From Labilithrix sp. (lineage in GTDB: Bacteria > Myxococcota_A > Polyangia > Polyangiales > Polyangiaceae), in NCBI GenBank assembly GCA_019637175.1, contig JAHBWD010000012.1, positions 62,001 through 126,000 on the forward strand: a DNA stretch of 64,000 bases, given 5' to 3'. Below are positions 42,132 through 50,732 of the stretch, piece after piece. The notes under the pieces are model-generated. The model ran no database searches. It was given only the letters and a program-made list of their open reading frames with translations, and was not told where the DNA came from. Positions within the stretch are counted from its first letter, which is position 1; every line of letters starts with the position of its first letter. Position numbers and translations under genes: made by a program.

Positions 42132-42713
42132 ATGCGACGCGCCTTCGTGCTGCTCCTCGCCCTCGCCGCTTGCACGAAGGGGCTCAAGCGCCACCCGCCG
42201 GACGCCGCGACCACGGGAGCTTCGGCCGTGACCACGGTGAGCTCCGCCGCGCCGCCGGAGACCGCGCCGCCTCCTCCGCCGCCGCCCGCGAGCGCCGCGC
42301 CGGTCGTCGCCGACTCCGATCGTGTGGCCCTCGAGCAGGCCAAGCAGCACCTCGCCGACGTCGAGTCGATGGTCGTGCGCGGCGTGTTCACCGATCCGCA
42401 GAAGCCCGAAGACGGCGACGCCAAGATGAAGTGCGGAAACCTCGAGAGCCTCCGCCCGCGCCTCGAGGCGATGCCCACCGATCCCGAGATCCAGCGCCTC
42501 CTCGAGCGCGAGAAGCGCGCGTGCGGCTTCGACGTGCCGCTGCTCGCCGCCAAGGCTGCGCTCGATCAGGAGCGCTACTCGTCGTCGCAGGCATCGCGCC
42601 TTCTCACCTGCACCGTCGCGAGCCGCGAGATCGCGAAGGCGCGCTCGACGAAGATCGACGACAAGCGCCTCCGCGAAGTCGACGCACGATACCGGCGCAC
42701 CTGCTTCAAGTGA
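42132..42713 (+). CDS. Hypothetical lipoprotein
   Basis: A 193-residue product from ATG 42132. The signal MRRAFVLLLALAAC gives Cys14. A Pro/Ala/Thr/Val linker, including a run of seven prolines, extends to about 62. The domain then reads VALEQAKQHLADVESMVVRG, MKCGNLESLRPRLEAMPTDP, IQRLLEREKRACGFDVPLLA, QERYSSSQASRLLTCTVASR, ending YRRTCFK. It is helical with four cysteines (KCGN, RACGF, LTCTV, RTCFK), likely two disulfide bonds. No named family is recognised. Related proteins with an FDVPLLxAKxAL segment seem usual in this group. Confidence 0.82.
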   Translation: MRRAFVLLLALAACTKGLKRHPPDAATTGASAVTTVSSAAPPETAPPPPPPPASAAPVVADSDRVALEQAKQHLADVESMVVRGVFTDPQKPEDGDAKMKCGNLESLRPRLEAMPTDPEIQRLLEREKRACGFDVPLLAAKAALDQERYSSSQASRLLTCTVASREIAKARSTKIDDKRLREVDARYRRTCFK

Positions 42714-42725
42714 GGATGCTCGGAC

Positions 42726-43295
42726 TCAGGCGGCGTGCGCCGGCCTCACGACGGTGACCTCGGCGCGGTGCTTGCGCATGCGGAGGCCCAGGGCGACGAG
42801 CAGGACGCCGATGAAGAGCGCGTAGATGCCGATCCAGGTCACGATCGCGAGCGCGCCCGCGCCCGGCCGAATGAACACGAGGACGCCGAAGACGATCGAC
42901 AGCACGCCCGCGATGCCGAGCAGCACCTCGTTGTGAATGACCTTCCGCAAGCGCACCGCGGTGCCGAGCGCGAGCGCGCCGGTGATGATCGCCCACGCGC
43001 CGATCCAGAACACCAGCGCCATCGCGGTGATCCCTGGCGTGAGCAACGTGATCAGCGCGACGGCGACGCTCACGAGGCCCTGGAGCAAGAGCGCCCACCA
43101 TCGATGTTGCGCGTCGCCGCCGGTGATCGCGCCGGCGATGTTGAGGATGCCCTCCGCGAGGCAGAAGCCGCCGAAGAGCATCACGAGCACGAAGAGGCTG
43201 ATGCCCGGCATCGCGAGCGCGAGGACGCCGAAGGCGAGCGCGAGCAGGCCTCGCAGCACCATCGCCCACCAGGCGCGATTGATCAGGTGTTCCAT
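42726..43295 (-). CDS. HdeD-family (DUF308) membrane protein
   Basis: A 189-residue inner-membrane protein. Six hydrophobic segments in pairs are visible: WWAMVLRGLLALAFGVLALA, LFVLVMLFGGFCLAEGILNI, WWALLLQGLVSVAVALITLL, ALVFWIGAWAIITGALALGT, VLLGIAGVLSIVFGVLVFIR and ALAIVTWIGIYALFIGVLLV. The WW near the start of repeats and the GVL..L..PG turns are typical of HdeD, an acid-resistance-associated membrane protein in Escherichia coli. The function in this group is not known. The tail is basic. It stands alone, convergent with the lipoprotein ending at 42713. Confidence 0.92.
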   Translation of the reverse strand: MEHLINRAWWAMVLRGLLALAFGVLALAMPGISLFVLVMLFGGFCLAEGILNIAGAITGGDAQHRWWALLLQGLVSVAVALITLLTPGITAMALVFWIGAWAIITGALALGTAVRLRKVIHNEVLLGIAGVLSIVFGVLVFIRPGAGALAIVTWIGIYALFIGVLLVALGLRMRKHRAEVTVVRPAHAA

Positions 43296-43391
43296 CCCTC
43301 ACGGGGGTGCACCGGTCGTGCCGATGATGAATCGACGCGCGCCCGCGCTTCAGCCCGCGGCGCAATCGCGTCACACGCCACAGGCGCGCCG

Positions 43392-43712
43392 TCAGCGTCG
43401 CAGGCGCTTGATCACGTACCAGCCCATCGCGGCGACGAGGATCACGATGAACAGCACGCCGGACGCAGTGGACCCCGCGCGCGAGCGGCGGCTCGTGCGC
43501 TCGCGCATCGCCGGGCCGCGCACCGGCGCGCCCGCCGAGCTCGCGCTCGCGCTCGCGGACGGAGCGGAGGCGGGCGACGGAGCGGGCGCGGGGGGCGGAG
43601 GCGCGCTCGCCGACGGCGCCGCGTCAGACGCCTCCGAATACTGCGCGCCGGCACCCGGCGCCGCGAGGAGCGCGGCGAGAACCATGCACACGGCCAGCGA
43701 TCGGCGGGTCAC
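43392..43712 (-). CDS. Small exported protein with C-terminal membrane anchor
   Basis: A 106-residue product from GTG 43712; an in-frame ATG at 43736 with AGGAGG touching it would add eight residues. The signal peptide is VTRRSLAVCMVLAALLAAPGAGA, cleaved after AGA or AQ. A Ser/Ala/Pro linker (about 25-75) follows, then a basic patch RERTSRRSRAGS, a single hydrophobic segment (GVLFIVILVAAMGWYVI) and RLRR. The order, signal at the N-terminus and a span with a basic end at the C-terminus, looks like a minimal cell-surface sorting tail. No function is known. Confidence 0.6.
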   Translation of the reverse strand: MTRRSLAVCMVLAALLAAPGAGAQYSEASDAAPSASAPPPPAPAPSPASAPSASASASSAGAPVRGPAMRERTSRRSRAGSTASGVLFIVILVAAMGWYVIKRLRR

Positions 43713-43863
43713 GGCGCCAGCGTAGCCTGGATCCATCCTCCTACGGTCACGGCGGACGGGTTCTTCCCTGCGGAATGTCATGGGTTCGTCATCGCGACAA
43801 ATTCGGACCGGAGCGGCCGGAGCCGCTGGAAAACCAGCAGCCGCATGCTAGGCAAGGCGCGCG

Positions 43864-44511
43864 ATGGCTTCCTCTCGCCCGCTCCTCGCCCCCCTCGCCG
43901 CGCTCCTCCTCGCCGCGTCCGCGTGCAGCAGCGCGCCGCCGCCCGTCTCGACGACGACGACGTCGAGCGGCGTCGCGCGCCTCTCGGATCAGGGCCTCGC
44001 GCTCAAGGTCGAGAGCGACGGCGCGATGTTGGTCCGCGATCGCGAGGGGCGCACCCTCGCGTCGATCGTGATCTTCGAAACGGCGTTCGCCTCCGAGCTC
44101 CGCGCGGAGTTCCCGCGCCTCGAGCGTCACTACGACGCGCGCCTTTCGCCGGGCACGAGGGCGACGGCGATCCTCGAGGCGTGGATCGCGAGCGGCGTCG
44201 TCTCGCAAGGCGCGGTGAGCCTCCCCGCGCTCGAGCGCTTCGCGAGAGACAGGGCCATCGAGCTCCACTCCGCCGAGCCCGGCGAGAAGAACGCGGTCGA
44301 CGAGCGCTTCGCCGCGCGCGCATGCAACCGCTGCCTCGAAGAGTTCCGCTCGTGCGACGTGGGTCGCGCCACCGAACGCCGATACGCCCGCGCCGGCGTC
44401 ACCGTCGCCGAGCGATCGTGCGAGGCCGAGCTCCGGGCCTGCGGCCATCGCGCGAGCCCCGAGGCGCGTCGTCGTCACGAAGAATGGCCGTGCGGACAGC
44501 CCAAGCCCTGA
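43864..44511 (+). CDS. Hypothetical lipoprotein
   Basis: A 215-residue product from ATG 43864, eight bases after GGCAAGG. The signal MASSRPLLAPLAALLLAASAC gives Cys21. After a short Ser/Thr/Pro linker, the fold reads VARLSDQGLALKVESDGAML, LASIVIFETAFASELRAEFP, ATAILEAWIASGVVSQGAVS and SLPALERFARDRAIELHSAE. The C-terminal third has five cysteines (ACNRCLEEFRSCD, RSCEAELRAC and a last WPCG), likely disulfide bonded. No known family is recognised. It is 80 bases upstream of the MYXO-CTERM gene on the same strand. Confidence 0.82.
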   Translation: MASSRPLLAPLAALLLAASACSSAPPPVSTTTTSSGVARLSDQGLALKVESDGAMLVRDREGRTLASIVIFETAFASELRAEFPRLERHYDARLSPGTRATAILEAWIASGVVSQGAVSLPALERFARDRAIELHSAEPGEKNAVDERFAARACNRCLEEFRSCDVGRATERRYARAGVTVAERSCEAELRACGHRASPEARRRHEEWPCGQPKP

Positions 44512-44591
44512 CGCGCGACGTCTGCACGTCGCGATGAGACGCGCGCCCGCCCCGGGGCAGTGATACAAGTTCCACTACCGAGGGAGCGGCC

Positions 44592-47258
44592 ATGCAGCAC
44601 GCGAAAGAGGCTCGAAAACTGCCCGAGTGGACGCGCCGCGTCCTCTTCATCGTGTTCGTCCTCCTCGTCGCGTCGTGCAGCGGGGGTGGATGTGGGAGCG
44701 GCTGCTCGGCCTGCGGCACCGATCCCCTGCCCGGCGGCTTCCAGAAGTCGTTCACCATCCCCAACTCGGCGCAGGTGCGCGTCACGCGTCCAGGCCTCGA
44801 CTTCCTCCAGGAGAACCTCAACGTCCTCGCGGAGAAAGCGCTCGGCACGAGCGCGCCCGGCGGCGTCGCGAGCTTCAACATCCCGAAGACGAACCAGTCG
44901 GGCGCGAACATCTGCACGCCGGCGGTGCCGACGCCGCCCGAGTGCCAGGCCGAGATCGATCTCGGCAAGATGAAGGTGCGCATCAACGCGCTCACCCCGA
45001 ACAAGGTGAAGCTCGACGGAACGCTGCCCGTCCGCATCCGCAACCTCCCCGTCTCCTTCTTCGGTCTCAACGCCTACGTCGTCGCGGGCGACGCCACGCT
45101 CGCGCCCGGCGGCAACATGTGCGCGGCGTCGATCAAGGGCTCGCCCAACTTCCCCTACAAGGAGTTCCCCCTCAACGTCGAGCTGCCGCTCGTCACCGAG
45201 ACGCGCCTGCCGCGCGACGGCTACACCAAGGTCGACGTCGACAACGCGATCATCGACATCGCGATCACCCAGAACGACGTCGAGATCTGCGACGGCACCT
45301 GCGGCGGGATCCCGATCTGCCAGGGCATCTTCGACTTCATCAAGAGCTTCGCCTTCAACACGCTGATCAACGGCGTGAAGGGGCAGATCAAGACCGCCCT
45401 CGGCAGCGCGTTCTGCACCGCGCCCGCGCCGGGCGTCACGCCGCCCTGCCCGACGGGCTCGCAGCCCGACAACGCCGACCTCACGAAGGCGACGAAGTGC
45501 AACTTCATCGGGACGCAAGAGTGCGTCCCCTCGCTCCTCGGCGCCGACGGGCGGATGAACCTGGGCCGCGCGCTCGCGACCTTCTCGCCGGGCACGCAAG
45601 GCGGGCTCGACTTCGTGCTCGCGTCGGCGGGCGACATGAACCCGCAGCCGAACGATCCGACGCTCCCGACGTGGACGCCGCGCAGGCCGCCCGTCCCCGC
45701 GGAAGACAACAACCAGAACGGCATCTCGCTCAAGATGCTCGGCGGCGCGCTCCCTCAGCCCGACACGAAGTGCGTCGAGATCGCGCGGCGCGATCCGCCG
45801 CAGAACATTCCGATCCCCGCCGAGCTCGGCGGCGACACCGTCACGCCGTGGCCCGCGGGCACGCCCGGCCCGCACCTCGGCATCGCGCTCGCCGGCCGGT
45901 TCATCGATCACGCGGCGGTGCAGGCGTACAACAGCGGACTCTTGTGCCTCGGGATCTCGACCGAGCAGGTCGACCAGCTGTCGTCGGGCACGCTGAGCAT
46001 CCTCATCCCGTCGGTGAAGAACCTCACCTTCGAGCAGAACCCCGCGAGCGCGGCGATCACGACCCGCCCGGGCGCGCCGCCGGTCGTGAAGCTCGGCGGC
46101 GGCACCGACGTCAAGACCGACCCGCTGCTGAAGATCTCGATGGAGAAGTTCGCCGTCGACTTCTACGTCTGGTCGCTCGATCGCTACCTCCGCATCTTCA
46201 CGTACACCGCGGATCTCACGATCCCGATCAACATCCAGACCGGCAAGGACGCGGCGAACCCGAACGGCGGCATCCTCCCGGTGCTCGGCGACATCGGGAT
46301 CGCCAACGCGACGGTCACCAACGCGGGGCAGATGCAGGAGGCCGACGCGCAGATCGCCGGAGGCATCACGGGCCTGCTCGGCGGGATCGTCGGTCAGTTC
46401 CTCGGCGGCGGCTTCTCGCCCATCGACGTCCAGGGCGCGCTCTCCGGCTTCGGGCTCGGCCTCGAGATCCCGCCCGGCGGCATCCGCAAGCTCACGAGCG
46501 GCAGCGACGACTTCCTCGCGATCTTCGCGAACCTCCAGAAGGCCGAAGGCGCGGCGCGCGAGCAGGCCGACACCAAGGCCGAGATCCTCGAGAAGATCGT
46601 CGATCGCGACGCGATGGGCCTCACGACGGCGACGCGCGCGCGCTTCCCGAAGCTGCGCATCCGCGCCGAGGGCATCGCCTCGCGTCCGACCGAGCAGACG
46701 TGGTGGATCGATCGCGGTCCTCACGCCGCGTGGACGACCGCGCGCGAGATCGTCGTCGACGCCGACGCGATGCTCCTCCAGGGCAAGCACGTCTTGCACG
46801 TCTCCTCGCGCGTCGTGGGCGTGACGGCGTCCGAAGACGACACGCCGGTCGCGATCCCGTTCGTCATCGACACGCTCGCGCCCGACGTCGACGCGCAGCG
46901 CACGGGCGACGAGGTCGTCGTTCGCGCGCGCGACTTCGTGAGCGACGCCGGCGCGCTCGTCATGCGCAGCCGGATCGCCGGCGGGGCGTGGAGCGACTGG
47001 ACACCGGTCCCCTCGGGGAGCGAGAAGGCGACGTGGAAGCTCGCGGCCGCGGGCGATCTCGACGTCGAGGTCCGCGACGAAGAAGGAAACATCGGGCGCG
47101 TGAGCCTCCCGCTCCGCGGCAAGGTCGACTCGACGCTCGCGAGCGCGGGCAGCGGGTGCGGATGCGGCACGGCCGGCGCCGGCGGGGCGGGCACGCTCGC
47201 GGGCGCCGTCGCCGCGATGGCGCTCCTCGTCTTCGTCGCGCGTCGCCGCCGCGCTTGA
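44592..47258 (+). CDS. Lipoprotein with C-terminal MYXO-CTERM-like sorting tail
   Basis: An 888-residue product from ATG 44592. The N-terminus (RRVLFIVFVLLVASC, Cys29) is a lipoprotein signal followed by a Cys/Gly-rich segment (GGGCGSGCSACGTDPLPGGF). The body has strand-rich repeats (VTRPGLDFLQENLNVLAEKA; FPLNVELPLVTETRLPRDG; VKNLTFEQNPASAAITTRPG; RYLRIFTYTADLTIPINIQT), long amphipathic strands reminiscent of TULIP/BPI-like lipid-binding proteins. A region near 690-830 looks like Ig domains (LDVEVRDEEGNIGRVSLPL). The tail has SGCGCGTAGAGGAGT, a hydrophobic segment and ARRRRA, the pattern of MYXO-CTERM sorting signals cut by myxosortase. Having both N-terminal lipidation and a C-terminal sorting signal is unusual. 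Confidence 0.9.
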   Translation: MQHAKEARKLPEWTRRVLFIVFVLLVASCSGGGCGSGCSACGTDPLPGGFQKSFTIPNSAQVRVTRPGLDFLQENLNVLAEKALGTSAPGGVASFNIPKTNQSGANICTPAVPTPPECQAEIDLGKMKVRINALTPNKVKLDGTLPVRIRNLPVSFFGLNAYVVAGDATLAPGGNMCAASIKGSPNFPYKEFPLNVELPLVTETRLPRDGYTKVDVDNAIIDIAITQNDVEICDGTCGGIPICQGIFDFIKSFAFNTLINGVKGQIKTALGSAFCTAPAPGVTPPCPTGSQPDNADLTKATKCNFIGTQECVPSLLGADGRMNLGRALATFSPGTQGGLDFVLASAGDMNPQPNDPTLPTWTPRRPPVPAEDNNQNGISLKMLGGALPQPDTKCVEIARRDPPQNIPIPAELGGDTVTPWPAGTPGPHLGIALAGRFIDHAAVQAYNSGLLCLGISTEQVDQLSSGTLSILIPSVKNLTFEQNPASAAITTRPGAPPVVKLGGGTDVKTDPLLKISMEKFAVDFYVWSLDRYLRIFTYTADLTIPINIQTGKDAANPNGGILPVLGDIGIANATVTNAGQMQEADAQIAGGITGLLGGIVGQFLGGGFSPIDVQGALSGFGLGLEIPPGGIRKLTSGSDDFLAIFANLQKAEGAAREQADTKAEILEKIVDRDAMGLTTATRARFPKLRIRAEGIASRPTEQTWWIDRGPHAAWTTAREIVVDADAMLLQGKHVLHVSSRVVGVTASEDDTPVAIPFVIDTLAPDVDAQRTGDEVVVRARDFVSDAGALVMRSRIAGGAWSDWTPVPSGSEKATWKLAAAGDLDVEVRDEEGNIGRVSLPLRGKVDSTLASAGSGCGCGTAGAGGAGTLAGAVAAMALLVFVARRRRA

Positions 47259-47313
47259 CGACGACCCCCGCGAGGAGCTGGCCGGGTCGAGCGCCAGCGC
47301 GTAGGTTTAGCGC

Positions 47314-47526
47314 ATGATCGATGTGCCCCCTCGGCTCCTCTGGGACTACGACGTCGCTCCGGAGAACGAGCTCTGGAGGCTCCAGCGCATCCTCGATTTC
47401 TTTCCAACTTACGGTCGCGATCGCCAGACCATAGCGGCGCTCGTAGGGCATCTCGACGCCCTCCGCGCGCCGCCCGAAGTCAAGGAGCTCGTCCGTCTCT
47501 ACGCGGAGCACTACGAGGGACGGTGA
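47314..47526 (+). CDS. Small protein upstream of an AbiEii-type nucleotidyltransferase (candidate antitoxin)
   Basis: A 70-residue protein from ATG 47314. It begins PPRLLWDYDVAPENELWRLQ, which resembles the start of small proteins (DUF6922-like) that sit upstream of AbiEii/AbiGii nucleotidyltransferases in many genomes. Two helices follow: RLQRILDFFPTYG and TIAALVGHLDALRAPPEVKE, then VRLYAEHYEG. Its stop overlaps the start of the next gene (GTGA), so the two are translationally coupled. The role as antitoxin or partner is inferred from position and size. Confidence 0.75.
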   Translation: MIDVPPRLLWDYDVAPENELWRLQRILDFFPTYGRDRQTIAALVGHLDALRAPPEVKELVRLYAEHYEGR

Positions 47527-48191
47527 AGCCCGCCGATCTCGCACGAGCCGCGCTCTCGACCGGGCAGAAGAAGCTCCTCGACGCGCTCGCCCGCTCCCCG
47601 CTCCGCTCGACGTTCTATCTGAGCGGCGGCAGCGCGCTCGGAGGTTTCTACCTGCGCCATCGAGCCTCGAGGGATCTCGATCTGTTCACCGCCGACGACG
47701 TCCCGCTCGAAACCGTGCGCTCCTTCCTCGCGACCGTTCCCGGGCTCACGGTCACGTCGTTTCAGAAGCGCTACGACCGTCGCATCTTCCTCGTCGATGT
47801 GGATGGTGAGCCCCTCGAGGTCGAGTTCACGAAGTACGACTTCCCCCGGCTGGCGAGCACCGTCGTCTTGCCCGAGGGCCTCGAGATCGACGACACCGCC
47901 GACATTCTCGCGAACAAGATCGCGGCTCTCTCCGATCGGCTCGATCCCAAAGACGAGGTGGATCTCTACTTCCTGCTGCAAGCGCCCGACGCCGTGCCCT
48001 TCCGAGACGCGCTCGCGTCGGCCGAACGCAAGTTCGAGATCGCGGGCCTGCGCTATCTCATCCAGTCGCGTCTCCTCTCGGTCGCTCCGCAGCATCCTGC
48101 GACGACTCCACCCGTGACCCGCGACGCGATCGTCGCGAAGTTTCGCGCGCTCGTGAAGGAGCTCATCTCCGAGGACGCAGATCCAAGGTGA
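47523..48191 (+). CDS. AbiEii/AbiGii-family nucleotidyltransferase
   Basis: A 222-residue protein from GTG 47523, overlapping the previous stop by four bases. The family core is clear: FYLSGGSALGGFYLRHRASR, then DLDLFTADDVPLETVRSFL, giving the nucleotidyltransferase GGSAL motif and the Arg/Ser/Asp-Leu-Asp metal site. LEVEFTKYDFPRLASTVVLP and EIDDTADILANKIAALSDRL, then DPKDEVDLYFLLQAPDAVP follow as usual for the family. Members act as toxins in type IV toxin-antitoxin and abortive-infection modules (AbiEii) or as tRNA- or nucleotide-modifying enzymes. Whether this pair works as a phage defence system is unproven. Confidence 0.9.
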   Translation: MKPADLARAALSTGQKKLLDALARSPLRSTFYLSGGSALGGFYLRHRASRDLDLFTADDVPLETVRSFLATVPGLTVTSFQKRYDRRIFLVDVDGEPLEVEFTKYDFPRLASTVVLPEGLEIDDTADILANKIAALSDRLDPKDEVDLYFLLQAPDAVPFRDALASAERKFEIAGLRYLIQSRLLSVAPQHPATTPPVTRDAIVAKFRALVKELISEDADPR

Positions 48192-48318
48192 AACGTGCGG
48201 CTCGGGATCAAGGTCATCCCGCTGAACCACGCAGAGCGATCATCAGCGACACACGGACGGTCTCATCGTCGTGACGGCATGCGGCACGATGATCGACATG
48301 GGCACACGACGCGAGGCG

Positions 48319-48759
48319 TCAGTTCGAGCAGCGAGGGGCGGTGCCGATCTGCGCCTCTTCGGCGGCGGTGCACGCGACCCAGTCCGGGCGGCCATCGACG
48401 GCGTAGGTCGGCGCGCGCACGACGCGGCCGTCGTCGACGTTCTTGTAGCAAGGCCCCTCCGGGGCGCCGCCGCATCCTTGGGGGCACGAGATGCAGCCGA
48501 GCAAGACCGCCCGGACGCAGGCGTTCGCGCCGTCGAGCTGCGTGGCGATGACCTCGACGCAACCCGCTGGACAACTCGAAGAGGTCGGCGTGTCGATCGG
48601 GAGCGGCAGGATGCACTGCGCCGCTTCGGACGCAGGCGCTTGCCCTGCGTCCGCGGGGCTCGGAGCCGGCTCCGGCTCGGCCGTTCCACACGCGCTCGCC
48701 GCGACGACGAGCACGATCCCGCACGCGATTCGCCCGCGCCCTCGCTTTGCCGCCCCCAT
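48319..48759 (-). CDS. Small Cys-rich lipoprotein
   Basis: A 146-residue product from ATG 48759. A basic N-terminus (MGAAKRGRGR) and hydrophobic IACGIVLVVAASAC give the lipid Cys24. After a Pro/Ala/Glu linker the domain has paired cysteines (QCILPLP, SSSCPAGC, ACVRAVLLGCISCPQGC, GPCYKNV, VACTAAE, APRCSN). The spacing suggests four disulfides in a small, compact, exported domain. No known family is recognised. It lies alone between the AbiEii pair and the Uma2 gene, divergent from the latter by 76 bases. Confidence 0.8.
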   Translation of the reverse strand: MGAAKRGRGRIACGIVLVVAASACGTAEPEPAPSPADAGQAPASEAAQCILPLPIDTPTSSSCPAGCVEVIATQLDGANACVRAVLLGCISCPQGCGGAPEGPCYKNVDDGRVVRAPTYAVDGRPDWVACTAAEEAQIGTAPRCSN

Positions 48760-48835
48760 GCGATGACGATAGCAGCGCGAGCTGCGATCTCAACGTCGAC
48801 TGTCCGCATGCCGGCCGCCTGCTAGAGTGACACCA

Positions 48836-49405
48836 ATGGCGACGGCGCGCCGGCTTCACTACGATTACAAAGAGTATCTGCGTGCTCTCGAGGCCAGCGC
48901 GCTCAAGCTCGAGTATTGCGACGGCGTCATTTACGCGATGGCGGGCGGGACGCTCGCACACGCACAGCTCGCCGCCGCGATGATCGTGGCCCTCCGCATC
49001 GCGCTTCCGAGGCCGTGCCTGATCTCGACTTCCGAGCTGAAGATCCGGATCGAGGAGACCGACCTGTCGGCATTTCCGGATGTGTCCGTCGTCTGCGGCG
49101 AAGCGAAGGAATCGCCGCTCGACCCAAACGCCCTCGTCAACCCCACCCTTCTGGTGGAGGTCACGAGCAAGTCGACCGAAGACTACGACCGCGGAGACAA
49201 GCTGAGTCACTACAAGCAGATCCCCTCGCTCTGCGCGGTGATCTTCGTGTCGCACCGCACCAAGCGCATCACCGTCGTGTCGCGCAGTGATGCGGGCTGG
49301 TCCGAACGCGACTTCCGTGGCGGCGAGACGGTCACGCTTCCGGTCCATGACGCGAGCTTCGCGGTCGATGGCGTCTACGACGGCATCACGCTCGACGTCG
49401 CTTGA
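48836..49405 (+). CDS. Uma2-family (DUF820) putative nuclease
   Basis: A 189-residue protein from ATG 48836 (GTG 48827 would add 3). It matches the Uma2 / DUF820 family with a PD-(D/E)XK nuclease core: EYCDGVIYAMAGGTLAHAQ at the start, LSAFPDVSVVCGEA with Asp82, LLVEVTSKSTEDYDRGDKLS with Glu108 and Lys122, and YKQIPSLCAVIFVS as the next strand. Members are often found in many copies in cyanobacteria, myxobacteria and planctomycetes. The role is unknown; a link to mobile elements or restriction has been proposed. Its GC content is lower than its neighbours, consistent with recent transfer. Confidence 0.92.
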   Translation: MATARRLHYDYKEYLRALEASALKLEYCDGVIYAMAGGTLAHAQLAAAMIVALRIALPRPCLISTSELKIRIEETDLSAFPDVSVVCGEAKESPLDPNALVNPTLLVEVTSKSTEDYDRGDKLSHYKQIPSLCAVIFVSHRTKRITVVSRSDAGWSERDFRGGETVTLPVHDASFAVDGVYDGITLDVA

Positions 49406-49436
49406 ACCCGCCGCGGACGGCGAGGGGGTCGAACCA

Positions 49437-50666
49437 TCAGTCCCTCGCGAGATCGACGACGCCGACGGTAGAGCCGCGCAGGACGACGAGCTCGCTCGGG
49501 CCGCGGAAGAAGCCGCGGTAGCCGATCTCGATCTCGTCGCCGAGCGCGCGGCGCGTCTTCGCCGGCACGTCGTCGACGACGACGCCGCCGAGGCCGCTCT
49601 GCACGAGGAGCCCCGCGTCGCTGATCGCGCGGATCAACATGCCGGGCTCGGACGGCTGATCGAAGACGACCTTGCCCGTCGCGAGCGAGACGACGCGCTG
49701 GCGCCAGGCGACCGGGACGGGCGCGTCTTTCATCTGCGTCGTGAGCGCGGCCCACTTGCCCTTCGGCGACAGCACCGACTCGACGAGGTGCTCGCCGCCG
49801 TCGAGGCACGCGACGCGCTTCACGCCGAAGGGAGGACGAAGAGCGATCGCGAGGATGCACGTCTTGATTTGCGGCTCGTGCGAGACGACCGCGATCGCGA
49901 CCTTGCCGTCGGGATCGATCGCGAAGCGATCGCGCGCGCCCGCCGCGCCGGCGACGACGCGCGGCGGCGACGAGAGATCCGCGGGCGCGACGAAGAGCTC
50001 GTACTTCGCGAAGCCCTTCTTGCCCGAGCCCGCGGCGTCGCTCAAGGTGCCGGCCTGCCGCCGGAAGAAGAGGTGCTTGCCGTCGGGCGTGAAGCGCGGA
50101 TCGTAGGCCGCCTCCGCGGTGAGTCGCTTGCGCACGCGGCCGGCCTTGTCGGCGACGTAGAGCCAGTCGCCCGCGTTGAACGCGACGGGACCGATCGACG
50201 ACGCCGAGAGCCGGCCGCACGAGCCGAAGGGAAAGGCGCTCGCGAGGCGCGCGTTGCGGACGAGATCGTCGCCGAAGCCCGGCGCCGAGAGGATGTCGTC
50301 GACCTCCTCGGTGAGATCCGGCGCCTTCCGGCCGACGGTCGCGAAGGGCACCTTGGCGAGCTTGTCGAAGCTCTCGTCTTCGATCGTCGCGCCGCTGTCG
50401 ACGTCGACGACGCGCGTCTGGAGCGTCCCGCGCGCCGCCGCGTCGAAGCGCCGGAGGAGCGCGCGCTTGCCGTCTTGCGAGAGCCACTCGAAGTACCAGT
50501 GCTCGGCGGGCGCATTGCGCGGCGGCGGCGGCGGCGGGGCCTCGACGGCCGGGGCCGGCCGCGCGCGCGCGCCCGTCACCGAGGCCGTCCCGATGGGTGG
50601 ACGCGGCGTCGCCCCGCAAGCGGCCAGGGCCAAGGACATCGAGACGAGCGCGACCTTCCGGAGCAC
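49437..50666 (-). CDS. Beta-propeller (TolB/WD40-like) lipoprotein
   Basis: A 409-residue product from GTG 50666 (ATG 50639 lies within the signal). The signal VLRKVALVSMSLALAAC gives lipid Cys17, followed by a Pro/Ala-rich linker with PPPPPP. From about 55 the chain shows repeating strands with the feel of a six-bladed propeller: YFEWLSQDGKRALLRRFDA, AAYDPRFTPDGKHLFFRRQA, RDRFAIDPDGKVAIAVVSHE, VESVLSPKGKWAALTTQMKD, and LVVLRGSTVGVVDLARD. The DPxFTPDGKxLFF units are like those of TolB and DPP-IV N-terminal propellers. The partner is unknown. It is divergent from the GlmS-like gene. Confidence 0.82.
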   Translation of the reverse strand: MLRKVALVSMSLALAACGATPRPPIGTASVTGARARPAPAVEAPPPPPPRNAPAEHWYFEWLSQDGKRALLRRFDAAARGTLQTRVVDVDSGATIEDESFDKLAKVPFATVGRKAPDLTEEVDDILSAPGFGDDLVRNARLASAFPFGSCGRLSASSIGPVAFNAGDWLYVADKAGRVRKRLTAEAAYDPRFTPDGKHLFFRRQAGTLSDAAGSGKKGFAKYELFVAPADLSSPPRVVAGAAGARDRFAIDPDGKVAIAVVSHEPQIKTCILAIALRPPFGVKRVACLDGGEHLVESVLSPKGKWAALTTQMKDAPVPVAWRQRVVSLATGKVVFDQPSEPGMLIRAISDAGLLVQSGLGGVVVDDVPAKTRRALGDEIEIGYRGFFRGPSELVVLRGSTVGVVDLARD

Positions 50667-50732
50667 GGGCGGAGGATGCCGTCGCCCGCCCCCGGCGGCC
50701 AAGTTAATGAAGTGTGATAGAAGGCGACCTCC

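Noticed and set aside
44475..46799. 774-codon open frame on the minus strand within the MYXO-CTERM gene
   Set aside because: It is a mirror of the coding frame with strongly skewed composition and no recognisable motif.
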